Positions 8,912 through 16,808 of a DNA stretch of 64,000 bases are shown here, piece by piece (position 1 is the stretch's first letter; each line of letters starts with the position of its first letter). The DNA is taken from NCBI GenBank assembly GCA_944349595.1, contig CALVNF010000002.1, positions 111,468 to 175,467 of the forward strand, read 5' to 3'. Origin of the DNA: an uncultured Bacilli bacterium. GTDB lineage: Bacteria; Bacillota_I; Bacilli_A; RFN20; CAG-826. The translations under genes and the position numbers were made by a program. The notes beneath the pieces are model-generated. The model did not search any database. It had not been told where the DNA came from and was given only the letters and a program-made list of their open reading frames with translations.

Positions 8912-8950
8912 TACTAAATTACTACTAGATTACTACTAAATAATTACTAA
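8912..8950 (-). repeat. Phased TACTAA tetrad, copy A (next to dif)
   Basis: On the + strand TACTAA, TACTAG, TACTAA and TACTAA begin at 8912, 8923, 8934 and 8945, exactly 11 bp apart. It lies 124 bp from dif and ends 4 bases from the stop codon of the - strand gene at 8955. The rest of this 258-bp gap (8788-8911) is A+T-rich and I see nothing else in it. Confidence 0.85.
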
Positions 8951-8954
8951 TAAA

Positions 8955-9446
8955 TCAAATTAATACATTCGAAAGCTTTGAATGAATATTTAAAACCGTT
9001 CTTAGTTTTAACTTACCTATATATTCAAATATATATTTAGATTTAAAAAGTTTTAGCTTTTCTTCAGAAACAAACTGCAAACAATCTACTGGAATATATG
9101 CATTTTTTAAAGGCGAAATATTTTTAATATTACCGATTTCAATTAGTAAGTTCTTTTCACTACTTCTTACTATATAATTTAAATTTCTTAATAATAATGG
9201 CGTTATAAATAAATTCTTTCCATTTGAAGAGGATAAAAATAATAAATAAGTTGTAGTATTATCTTGAACCAATTTATAAATATCTCCTGCTTTATAACTA
9301 TAAAGAGAGCTATTTTCTTTAATTTCATCTATTGTATCACCTAAAAGCGAGCAATTTCTATAGAGATTTTTTAAAATCTTCCTATTCTTTTCTATTTTTT
9401 CTTCAATTATTCCGTTTTGTTGTTTGTAAAAGCTTAAATTATTCAT
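8955..9446 (-). CDS. Uncharacterised protein, possibly PemK/MazF-like fold
   Basis: 163 residues, not firmly recognised. The first 45 residues are charged and probably helical (EEKIEKNRKILKNLYRN). From about residue 50 the pattern YKAGDIYKLVQDN, then a hydrophobic TTYLLFLSSS strand, and late on IPVDCLQFVSEEKLKLF followed by YIGKLKLRTVLNI, is reminiscent of PemK/MazF-type proteins (GDI near the start of a beta barrel, a DQ-type strand, then GKL and a helix). The conserved basic catalytic residues of active MazF toxins are not obvious, so this is a fold-level guess. No antitoxin gene is next to it. Its Shine-Dalgarno AAGGAG is inside a hairpin that also looks like the deoB terminator. Confidence 0.55.
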   Translation of the reverse strand: MNNLSFYKQQNGIIEEKIEKNRKILKNLYRNCSLLGDTIDEIKENSSLYSYKAGDIYKLVQDNTTTYLLFLSSSNGKNLFITPLLLRNLNYIVRSSEKNLLIEIGNIKNISPLKNAYIPVDCLQFVSEEKLKLFKSKYIFEYIGKLKLRTVLNIHSKLSNVLI

Positions 9447-9449
9447 AAA

Positions 9450-9485
9450 AAAACTCCTTATACTAAATAAGTCGTAAGGAGTTTT
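9450..9485 (-). promoter_or_regulatory. Terminator hairpin that sequesters a Shine-Dalgarno
   Basis: On the - strand an 11-bp perfect stem (AAAACTCCTTA / TAAGGAGTTTT, 14-base loop) is followed by three more T and then directly by the ATG of the next gene. The 3' arm contains AAGGAG, 7 bases before that ATG. The structure sits 18 bases after the deoB stop. It looks like a terminator and also hides the ribosome site of any read-through mRNA. Confidence 0.75.
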
Positions 9486-9503
9486 CGTTTTTTCCCAAAA
9501 ATT

Positions 9504-10706
9504 TTAAAAAATTTCTTTTATTGGCTCTCCAATCATATGAGGAGCTTTTTTAATTTTAAAATTAAATAATATAGTTGCGCCAATTGCAGCAAAATTATTA
9601 GTTTCGCTTAATTCTTTTCCATCAGTAAACTCATTATTATAAATTAATAATGGCACTTGTTCTCTAGTATGATCTGTTCCTACCCAAGTTGGATCGTTGC
9701 CATGATCTGCTGTAATCATTAATAAATCATCATCTTTTAATACTTTTAGTAATTCTCCGAGTTTCACATCAAAGCGTTCAATACATTCTTTATAACCTTT
9801 AACATTTCTTCTATGTCCGTATTCTGAATCAAATTCAACTAAATTAACAAAACAAAGACCAACATAATTATCATTTTTTACTTGATTAATTAATTGATTC
9901 ATACCATCATCATTTGATTTTGTATGAACTGTTTTTGTAACGCCGCAATTGTTAAATATATCAGAAATTTTACCTATACAAGATACTTCATATCCGTTTT
10001 CTTTTAATAAGTCCATAGCCGTAATATTGCTTGGTGAAACAGCATAATCTCTTCTATTTGATGTACGAACAAAATTATCTTTGTTTGTTCCAATATATGG
10101 TCTAGCAATAACTCTTCCAACTAAATATTTAGGATCCATACAAATCTTTCTTGCTATTTCACAGCATCTATAAAGCTCATTTAAACCAGTTTTTTCTTCA
10201 TGTCCGCAAATTTGTAAGACTGAATCTGCGGATGTATAAACAATTAATGAATTTGTTTTTATTTGTTCTTCACCGAGTTGTTTAATTATTTCAGTTCCAC
10301 TTGCAGCATAATTTCCAATAATTTTATGACCGGTTTCTTTTTCTAATTTATCAATTAATTCTTTTGGAAATCCGTGTTCTGTAAATGTTTGAAAAGGTTT
10401 TTCAGTATAAATACCCATCATTTCCCAATGTCCAGTCATCGTATCTTTTCCATTACTTTCTTCATTCATTTTTAAAGTATATGAATTTTTATGAGGAATT
10501 TTATAATTTAACGAATCAACCAAATCTCCAATTCCGATTTTTTTCAAATTAGGGATATTAATATCAGGAAATCTTTCTACAATATGTCCAAAAGTATTTG
10601 AACCTTTATCAGATTTATTTGCTTGGAAAAATTTATTTGCATCTTTTCCATTTCCAATTCCAAGTGAATCCATTACAATAACAATAATTCTTTTGTATTT
10701 ATACAT
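9504..10706 (-). CDS. deoB: Phosphopentomutase
   Basis: Interconverts ribose-1- and ribose-5-phosphate (also deoxyribose phosphates) in nucleoside salvage; alkaline-phosphatase superfamily, two metal ions. The N-terminal metal site is IVMDSLGIGNGKDA (about residues 9-22). The phosphothreonine region is SNGKDTMTGHWEMMG near residues 85-99. The C-terminal metal ligands are in MITADHGNDPTWVGTDHTRE (about 330-349). Length 400 is close to the usual 390. GGAGG lies about 8 bases before the ATG. It is the last gene of the run that includes xerD and dinB. Confidence 0.96.
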   Translation of the reverse strand: MYKYKRIIVIVMDSLGIGNGKDANKFFQANKSDKGSNTFGHIVERFPDINIPNLKKIGIGDLVDSLNYKIPHKNSYTLKMNEESNGKDTMTGHWEMMGIYTEKPFQTFTEHGFPKELIDKLEKETGHKIIGNYAASGTEIIKQLGEEQIKTNSLIVYTSADSVLQICGHEEKTGLNELYRCCEIARKICMDPKYLVGRVIARPYIGTNKDNFVRTSNRRDYAVSPSNITAMDLLKENGYEVSCIGKISDIFNNCGVTKTVHTKSNDDGMNQLINQVKNDNYVGLCFVNLVEFDSEYGHRRNVKGYKECIERFDVKLGELLKVLKDDDLLMITADHGNDPTWVGTDHTREQVPLLIYNNEFTDGKELSETNNFAAIGATILFNFKIKKAPHMIGEPIKEIF

Positions 10707-10733
10707 AAATTAACCTCCATTTATTATTTTACA

Positions 10734-11618
10734 CTATTTTCTTTTTGAATATTTATCATATGCACTAATAATTCTTTGTGTTGTTACTTGAGTATAAATT
10801 TGAGTTGTTTCAATATTTGTATGACCTAACATTTTTTGAACCATTATAAGATCAGCACCATTTTCTAATAAATGAGTTGCAAATGAATGTCTTAAAGTAT
10901 GAGGTGAAACTTTTTTTGTAATTCCTGCCTTCATGGCATAATATTTTATTTTTTTAAAAAAAGACTGTCTAGAATAAGGTTTCCCAGTTTTAGTATTAAT
11001 AAATAAACAATTAGAATTTTTAAATCTTGAAACATTTCTAACTCTATTCATATAAAGTAATAAATATTCCATTGCAAAATCACCAATTGGAACAATTCTT
11101 TCTTTTGAACCTTTACCAGTAACTTTCAATATTTTTTCTGGAAAATTAATATTACTTAATTTTAAATTTATTAATTCACTTACTCTTAATCCGCTAGAAT
11201 ACATCAATTCTAACATTGCTTTATCTTTTAATTCATTAGGTTTTTTAATATCTGGTTGTTCCAATAAATCGTTTACTTCTTGTTCCGTTAAAACTGAAGG
11301 TAGATGTTTTTCATTTTTTGGAATAATTAAGTTTAGTTTTATTTTATTATTTAATTGTTCACTAATTAAATAAACATAAAATCCTTTTATAGATGATATG
11401 ATTCTTAAAATGGAAGATACTGACATACCGGATGTAGATAAATTTAATACATAATCTTCGATATCATCGTCTGAAAATTCGCTAGTATCGGTTTTTTCAT
11501 TATAAAAATTCAAAAATTTTATTATGTCATTTAGATATGACTCAATTGTATTTTTACTTAATCCTTTTTCTATACTTATATAATTTATATATTTATCTAA
11601 TGCATTATTTACGTCCAT
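10734..11618 (-). CDS. xerD: Tyrosine recombinase XerD
   Basis: Site-specific recombinase that resolves chromosome dimers at dif. An N-terminal SAM-like core-binding domain (about 1-85) precedes the catalytic domain with the complete active set: R in SSGLRVSELINL (about 148), K in TGKGSKERIVP (about 172), HTLRHSFATHLL (H and R near 240-243), LGHTNIETTQIYT (H near 266, nucleophilic Y near 275). Length 294 is typical. It overlaps dinB by 14 bases. The dif site 2 kb away is its probable substrate. A separate XerC was not seen in this window. Confidence 0.93.
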   Translation of the reverse strand: MDVNNALDKYINYISIEKGLSKNTIESYLNDIIKFLNFYNEKTDTSEFSDDDIEDYVLNLSTSGMSVSSILRIISSIKGFYVYLISEQLNNKIKLNLIIPKNEKHLPSVLTEQEVNDLLEQPDIKKPNELKDKAMLELMYSSGLRVSELINLKLSNINFPEKILKVTGKGSKERIVPIGDFAMEYLLLYMNRVRNVSRFKNSNCLFINTKTGKPYSRQSFFKKIKYYAMKAGITKKVSPHTLRHSFATHLLENGADLIMVQKMLGHTNIETTQIYTQVTTQRIISAYDKYSKRK

Positions 11619-12819
11619 AATCTTGTTCCTCTAATAAGTCGCTTGCTCTAATTAATTTAGAATTCTCATTTTTAATATGTTTATTAAATTCTTTTAACAT
11701 CAAATAAATAGGATCTTTTTCTTCATAATATTCATAATCAAATAAACTCATTTGAATTTGAACATTGTAATTTTTTATTAATCTTTCAAACGTTACACCT
11801 ACTTGTCTAACTGTTTGGTTATCAAATATATTATCGAAATCACTTAATAATATTTTTTTAAGATAATTATAATCATCGTTAGGTGTATCTAATTTTTTTG
11901 TATACGTCCTTGTTTTAAAATTTGTAAACCTAAATACAATTGTTAAACCTCCGCACAATAAATTTTTATCATTAAATCTATTATAACAATCATCGAAAGA
12001 TTTTATTAATTCTTGTAATATTGTGTTGTAATCGTTTGTATCGTAAGGTAAAGTTCTTCGATTTCCAATTGAAGAATGATTTGAAAAATGATTATTTTCA
12101 AAAATATCATCGCTTGAATTTCCTTCTAAGCAATTTATTATATTTTCAGCTTCATTTTTAATTAAGTGGCTTATAACTTTTTGATTATTATTTTTAATAG
12201 CATAATATAAATCACCAATTGTATTAATGTTCAGACTTCTTAACTTTTCAGACATTTTATTACCAATTCCATAATATGTATTAATTGGTCTTGAAAATAA
12301 CAATTTTTGGATATCTTTTTTTCTAATAATTGTTATACCCATTGGTTTTTTTAAATCAGAACCCATTTTTGCTAAAAATGTTGTTGTAGAAACACCTATT
12401 GAACATTTTAAACCTATTTTTTTATATAAAGATTCCTGTATTTGTCTAAAAAAATCTTCATTTAAATTCTTATTGTTTTTAAACAAATCAGTAAAATCAA
12501 CATAACATTCATCAATTGAAGCAACTTGGATTTTAGAAGTATATTGTTTTAAAAAATAATAAAATTCGTTAGATAATACTTCATAATAATTAAAATCAAC
12601 TGGAACTATTATTAAATCTGGACAAAGAAGTTTTGCTTTGAACATTGGCATGCCCGATTTTACGCCAAATTCTCTAGCTTTATAAGAACATGTTGAAACA
12701 ATACCACCTCTTCCATCTTTCCCAATTGCAACTGGCTTATTTTCTAATTTTGGATTTTTTAATTCTTCAGCACGAACAAAAAAAGCATCTAAATCTATAT
12801 GAGCAATTACTTTAATCAT
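11605..12819 (-). CDS. dinB: DNA polymerase IV (Y family)
   Basis: Translesion polymerase. Y-family motifs are present: AHIDLDAFFVRAEEL with the first catalytic aspartate near residue 9, STCSYKAREFGVKSGMP near 43-59, and ASIDECYVDFTDLF near 100 with the catalytic aspartate-glutamate pair. The thumb and little-finger domains follow. The C-terminus has a QMSLFDY stretch near 362-368 that fits a beta-clamp binding motif (QxxLF). Length 404. It overlaps dxs by 8 bases and xerD by 14 bases. Confidence 0.95.
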   Translation of the reverse strand: MIKVIAHIDLDAFFVRAEELKNPKLENKPVAIGKDGRGGIVSTCSYKAREFGVKSGMPMFKAKLLCPDLIIVPVDFNYYEVLSNEFYYFLKQYTSKIQVASIDECYVDFTDLFKNNKNLNEDFFRQIQESLYKKIGLKCSIGVSTTTFLAKMGSDLKKPMGITIIRKKDIQKLLFSRPINTYYGIGNKMSEKLRSLNINTIGDLYYAIKNNNQKVISHLIKNEAENIINCLEGNSSDDIFENNHFSNHSSIGNRRTLPYDTNDYNTILQELIKSFDDCYNRFNDKNLLCGGLTIVFRFTNFKTRTYTKKLDTPNDDYNYLKKILLSDFDNIFDNQTVRQVGVTFERLIKNYNVQIQMSLFDYEYYEEKDPIYLMLKEFNKHIKNENSKLIRASDLLEEQDYGRK

Positions 12820-14659
12820 CTTTTTTAATTTCGTTTATTATAAATTCAGGATTTAAATTCTCTGCTTCAAGGCATTCTTCGATAGTTCTATGAGTTATAA
12901 ACCTATTTTTAATAGCATAAGATTTTATAGATCCTTTATAATTTAATTTAATTAATTTACTAATTAATAAATTATTAAAACCGTTCTCAACGCCATAAAC
13001 ATTATAAATATAGATTATTTTATAATGCATTAAATCATTAACTAATTCATCAGATATAGGATTTTGAAAAATTGATTCAATAATATCAATATTATAATCT
13101 TTAGTAAATTTTAATATTGTGTATAAAATAGGTCCAAAAGTAATTAAAACTTTATTTGAATTACATTTTTTAACATATTCATATTGACCAACTTTAATAG
13201 AATTATATGCTAATTTAACAGAATGAAAATTTGTTTTTGGGAATCTAATTACTAAAAAACCACTAAAATTATACGAAAAATCTACTAATAATTCACATTG
13301 TTCTTTACTACTAGCCATACAAACGACTGTATTCGGTATTTCTAGAAGAAAAGCCTCGTCAAATATACCAAGGTGTGTAGAACCATCTTGTCCTACAAAA
13401 CCAGATCTGTCTACTAAAATTTTTACATTTAGATTTAAACGGGCAATATCATGAATTACTTGATCAAACCCTCTTTGAAGAAATGTTGAATAAATAAAAA
13501 CGTATGGTTTTAAACCAGAAAGAGCCATTCCTGCCGATAAGGAAAGTGAATGTTCTTCTGCTATTCCAACATCATAAACTTGATTTTGAAATTCTTTTTT
13601 CAATTGTAATAAATCTGAACCAATTAAAGTAGCTGGTGAAACAACAATTACATTTTTGTCCTTTTTTAATAATTTTTTTGTATAATGTGAATATAAAAAG
13701 GAATAAGAATTTTTATTTTCGTAATTAATATCTTTATTAATTTTAAATGGTGCTACCCCATGATAATAACCTTCACTATCATTTTGTGCTTTTTCAAATC
13801 CTAAACCTTTAATTGTTTTAATATGAACAACAACAGATTTCGTTGTATTTTTTGCTCTTTCAAAATTTTTAATTAATGTTTTAAAATTATGTCCATCAAT
13901 AGGACCGATATAATTTAAATCAAAAATTGTAAAAATATTCTTTCTAAAAAAAATATTTTTAATAAAGTTTTTAAAATTATATGTTTTTCTATAAAGAAAT
14001 TTACCTAATTTGTTTTTATTAAAAGATTTTTTATAAGACTCTTTTAATCTATTATAAAAACGAGATGTACTTATTTTCTGCAAGGTTTTTGAAATATTAC
14101 CTACTGATTTAGAAATAGACATATCATTATCATTTAAAATAATAATAATTTTATGATTTCTTATAATTTCATCATTTAAAGCTTCAAAAATCAATCCGTT
14201 CGCAAATGATGAATCTCCGATGTAACATACAATGTCATAATTTTCATGATTTAAATCTCTTTTTAGAGCCATACCCAAAGCTGTAGAAAGAGAATTTGAT
14301 GAATGCCCACCCTCAAAACAATCATAAATGGATTCGCTGATTTTAGGAAATCCACTTATCCCATCCTTTTTTCGTAGGTTAGTTAGATTTCTACCTGTCA
14401 ATATTTTATGTGTATAGCTTTGATGTCCTACATCAAAAAGAATCTTATCTTTTGAAAAATTAAAAACTTTGTGCAGGGCAATTATCGATTCAACTGTTCC
14501 TAAATTGCTTGATAAATGACCACCATTTTTGGAAACAGAACTAATTATTTCTTTTCTTATATTAGAAGCTAAATTTTCCAATTCATTATAATTTAGTTCT
14601 TTTAAAAATAGAGGATCTTTTATAGAATTTAAATCAATAATTTTACTTTTTTTACTCAT
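12812..14659 (-). CDS. dxs: 1-deoxy-D-xylulose-5-phosphate synthase
   Basis: Thiamine-diphosphate enzyme condensing pyruvate and glyceraldehyde-3-phosphate, first step of the MEP isoprenoid pathway. The N-terminal half has GGHLSSNLG, FDVGHQSYTHKILTGR and the diphosphate-binding segment GDSSFANGLIFEALND through NDNDMSIS. The central part has GPIDGHN, and the pyrimidine domain has IAEEHSLSLSAGMA and DRSGFVGQDGSTH. I prefer the ATG at 14659 (615 residues) over one at 14674, because a phased TACTAA array then lies wholly upstream, with three bases between array and ATG exactly as at obg. No Shine-Dalgarno is evident for either. ispA, often between xseB and dxs, is absent. A second phased array lies within the codons at 13250-13288. 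Confidence 0.93.
   Translation of the reverse strand: MSKKSKIIDLNSIKDPLFLKELNYNELENLASNIRKEIISSVSKNGGHLSSNLGTVESIIALHKVFNFSKDKILFDVGHQSYTHKILTGRNLTNLRKKDGISGFPKISESIYDCFEGGHSSNSLSTALGMALKRDLNHENYDIVCYIGDSSFANGLIFEALNDEIIRNHKIIIILNDNDMSISKSVGNISKTLQKISTSRFYNRLKESYKKSFNKNKLGKFLYRKTYNFKNFIKNIFFRKNIFTIFDLNYIGPIDGHNFKTLIKNFERAKNTTKSVVVHIKTIKGLGFEKAQNDSEGYYHGVAPFKINKDINYENKNSYSFLYSHYTKKLLKKDKNVIVVSPATLIGSDLLQLKKEFQNQVYDVGIAEEHSLSLSAGMALSGLKPYVFIYSTFLQRGFDQVIHDIARLNLNVKILVDRSGFVGQDGSTHLGIFDEAFLLEIPNTVVCMASSKEQCELLVDFSYNFSGFLVIRFPKTNFHSVKLAYNSIKVGQYEYVKKCNSNKVLITFGPILYTILKFTKDYNIDIIESIFQNPISDELVNDLMHYKIIYIYNVYGVENGFNNLLISKLIKLNYKGSIKSYAIKNRFITHRTIEECLEAENLNPEFIINEIKKDD
13250..13288 (-). repeat. Phased TACTAA tetrad, copy G (inside dxs)
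   Basis: TACTAA, CACTAA, TACGAA and TACTAA begin at 13250, 13261, 13272 and 13283 on the + strand, again exactly 11 bp apart, within dxs codons. Two of the four units each carry one substitution. Confidence 0.7.
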
Positions 14660-14662
14660 ACC

Positions 14663-14701
14663 TACTAATAACATACTAAATTAGTACTAAATATATACTA
14701 A
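14663..14701 (-). repeat. Phased TACTAA tetrad, copy B (upstream of dxs)
   Basis: Four perfect TACTAA hexamers begin at 14663, 14674, 14685 and 14696, spaced exactly 11 bp, filling the gap between the xseB stop and dxs. The last two units with the spacer between them (17 bp) are identical to copy C at obg. Confidence 0.92.
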
Positions 14702-14871
14702 TTTTCTACTTTATTAATTTTTAACTCTGCATCGTTTAATATTTTGGTTAATTCTTCTATTAATTTTTTACCTTCTTCGTAAAGCTTTAAACTTTCATCT
14801 AAATCAATATCTTTATCTTCAATTTTTGATACAATTTCGTTTAATCTGTTAAATTTTTCTTCTATATTCAT
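14698..14871 (-). CDS. xseB: Exodeoxyribonuclease VII small subunit
   Basis: Short helical subunit that coats the large ExoVII subunit. The protein (57 residues from the chosen start) matches the family: MNIEEKFNRLNEIVSKIE, then the conserved DLDESLKLYEEGKKLI. The ATG at 14871 is preferred over one at 14886 because GGTGAT, complementary to the 16S 3' end, lies 7 bases before it, while the upstream ATG directly abuts AAAAGGA with no spacing. It begins 1 base after the xseA stop. Its own TAG stop is part of the phased array. Confidence 0.9.
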   Translation of the reverse strand: MNIEEKFNRLNEIVSKIEDKDIDLDESLKLYEEGKKLIEELTKILNDAELKINKVEN

Positions 14872-14872
14872 A

Positions 14873-16078
14873 TTAATTATCACCATTCCTTTTTACTTTA
14901 ATACTTCCATCTGCGAATTTAATTTTAAAATCATCATAATCTTTTGCTTCTTTAAAAGTTGAAATCACTTTATTTTCATTATTATATACCAAAACATAGC
15001 CTTTTTTTAGAATATTATAAGGGGATATATTATCTAAAGTTGCATCAAAAAGGCTAATTTTATTTTTATATTCAACTATTTTTTTACTTAATGAATTGCT
15101 TAAATTAATTTTTAGTATATTTAAATTGTTTGAAAAATTATTTATTTTTGAACTAAAACTATTATTTTCAATTATATTATTAAGTAATTTTAAATTATTT
15201 TCATAAATAGAAAGTTTAAATTTAATATTATTTAAAATTTTAGAATACGAATCTTCTAAGTTTAACAATAAATCATAAGTATTAGGAACTGAAGTCAATG
15301 CGGCTGCTGTTGGTGTTGAAACTCTAACATCACATACGTAATCACAAACAGTATAATCAACATCATGCCCGATTGCCGCAATTGTAGGACATTTAATTGA
15401 ATGTATTTTAACTGCAATATCTTCATCATCAAAAACACTTAAATCTTCACCGCCACCACGCGAAATTATTAAAATATCTAAATCATAAGTATTTGCTTTT
15501 TCTAAAGCTTGTAAAATAGAATTTTTAGCAGAATTCCCTTGAACTATGCAAGGAAAAAAGCAAATTATACAATTTTTATATCTATTATTAATATTATTTA
15601 CGATATCATAATAAGCAGCAGAATTTTCGCCACATAATAGTCCAATATTTCTAGGGAATTTTGGCAAATTCCTTTTTTTATCACTAATAACACCTTCTTT
15701 TTGTAATTTTTTAATTAAAAGATTTTTATTTAATAAAATTTCACCTTCATTTTCAAAAGACATTCTTTTTACGACAATATTATATGTACCTTTTTTATTA
15801 AAAATTGTTAAAGATCCAGTAATTTTTACCTTATCACCATCTTTAAATTTATTATTATAATTAAAATCTAAAAAAGAATAAACGACACAGCTAATAGAAC
15901 TATTTTTATCGATTAATTGGAAAAAATAATTTCCAGTTACGTGTTTTTTAAAGTTTTTTAATTCACCAGTTAGCGTAATATTTTTAAAAATATCAACTTC
16001 ATCGATTATGGATTTAAATAAATTATTAAATTCTGAAACGCTAAATACTTTATTTTGAAAGAAATTGAAATCAATCAT
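14873..16078 (-). CDS. xseA: Exodeoxyribonuclease VII large subunit
   Basis: Catalytic subunit of ExoVII, a single-strand exonuclease. An N-terminal OB fold (about residues 10-105, FSVSEFNNLFKSII to RMSFE) is followed by the catalytic core with LPKFPRNIGLLCGENSAA, LIISRGGGEDLSVFDDEDIA, AIGHDVDYTVCDYVCDVRVSTPTAAA, and a coiled-coil stalk. Length 401 is slightly short (often 440-450). The ATG overlaps the nusB stop by 4 bases. Confidence 0.95.
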   Translation of the reverse strand: MIDFNFFQNKVFSVSEFNNLFKSIIDEVDIFKNITLTGELKNFKKHVTGNYFFQLIDKNSSISCVVYSFLDFNYNNKFKDGDKVKITGSLTIFNKKGTYNIVVKRMSFENEGEILLNKNLLIKKLQKEGVISDKKRNLPKFPRNIGLLCGENSAAYYDIVNNINNRYKNCIICFFPCIVQGNSAKNSILQALEKANTYDLDILIISRGGGEDLSVFDDEDIAVKIHSIKCPTIAAIGHDVDYTVCDYVCDVRVSTPTAAALTSVPNTYDLLLNLEDSYSKILNNIKFKLSIYENNLKLLNNIIENNSFSSKINNFSNNLNILKINLSNSLSKKIVEYKNKISLFDATLDNISPYNILKKGYVLVYNNENKVISTFKEAKDYDDFKIKFADGSIKVKRNGDN

Positions 16079-16479
16079 AATACCTTATCAAGAAGTCCGT
16101 TTATGAATTTATAATCATCAGGATCACTATATTTTTTTGCAAAATTGACTGCATTATCAATTACAATGGCTTTATCAATGTTTCCGACATATTTATATTC
16201 AGCAATTGATAAGAATAATATAGCTTTATTTATTAAAGAAACACGTTTATATGTCCAATTTACAAGATTTGCCGTTATTATTGACTTAATTTCATCGAAG
16301 TTTTTAATGGTCATTAAAACGCACTCTTTTATGTGAGTATCACAATTTTCATAATTATTTTTACACAATGACTCTATATTATGTTTAATATCAAATTCAT
16401 AGCCGATTTCTTGTAAAACTAAAAAATCATATATGCAAAAGAAAGATATTAAATTCGATTTATGACGTGAAATAACCAT
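16075..16479 (-). CDS. nusB: Transcription antitermination factor NusB
   Basis: All-helical RNA-binding protein of rRNA antitermination complexes (134 residues). The arginine-containing N-terminus (ISRHKSNLISFFCIYDF) and the C-terminal signature are recognisable: NWTYKRVSLINKAILFLSIAE, then IDKAIVIDNAVNFAKKYS and FINGLLDKVL. It sits 2 bases after the asp23 gene and overlaps xseA by an ATGA, the normal Firmicutes order asp23-nusB-xseA. folD is missing. Confidence 0.92.
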   Translation of the reverse strand: MVISRHKSNLISFFCIYDFLVLQEIGYEFDIKHNIESLCKNNYENCDTHIKECVLMTIKNFDEIKSIITANLVNWTYKRVSLINKAILFLSIAEYKYVGNIDKAIVIDNAVNFAKKYSDPDDYKFINGLLDKVL

Positions 16480-16481
16480 AA

Positions 16482-16808
16482 TTACAACACTTTATCAATA
16501 CAAACTTCTATTTTAAAAGGAATTTGTTCTAATAATAAATTAATAGTTTTAACTACTGATTTTTGTATATCCAAACAAATTTCATTTAATGGTAAATCTT
16601 TTTTAATATTTAAAGAAATATTAATGGATAATTTATTATCTTTATTTACAGTTTTAATTTTTTTAGCAAGACATAAATCATCTTTAGTTAAATTTCTTTT
16701 AACAATAATATCATTAACACAGTGAGATGCAATGTCATTAAAAATGTCTAAATCTATATTTAAAGAGCCATTTTGTGTATAACTATCAAGTTTATAATAT
16801 TTGCCCAT
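16482..16808 (-). CDS. Asp23/Gls24 family protein
   Basis: 108-residue member of the Asp23/Gls24 (YqhY) family, whose members act in envelope stress or lipid homeostasis and commonly precede nusB. Features are an N-terminal GSLNIDLDIFNDIASHCVNDI (family pattern G-x-I-x-I-x-x-x-V-x-x-x-IA), a central beta region LSINISLNIKKDLPL, and QKSVVKTINLLLEQIPFKIEVCID. It is more divergent than usual, so exact function is unassigned. Its ATG overlaps the tkt stop (TAATG). Confidence 0.8.
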   Translation of the reverse strand: MGKYYKLDSYTQNGSLNIDLDIFNDIASHCVNDIIVKRNLTKDDLCLAKKIKTVNKDNKLSINISLNIKKDLPLNEICLDIQKSVVKTINLLLEQIPFKIEVCIDKVL

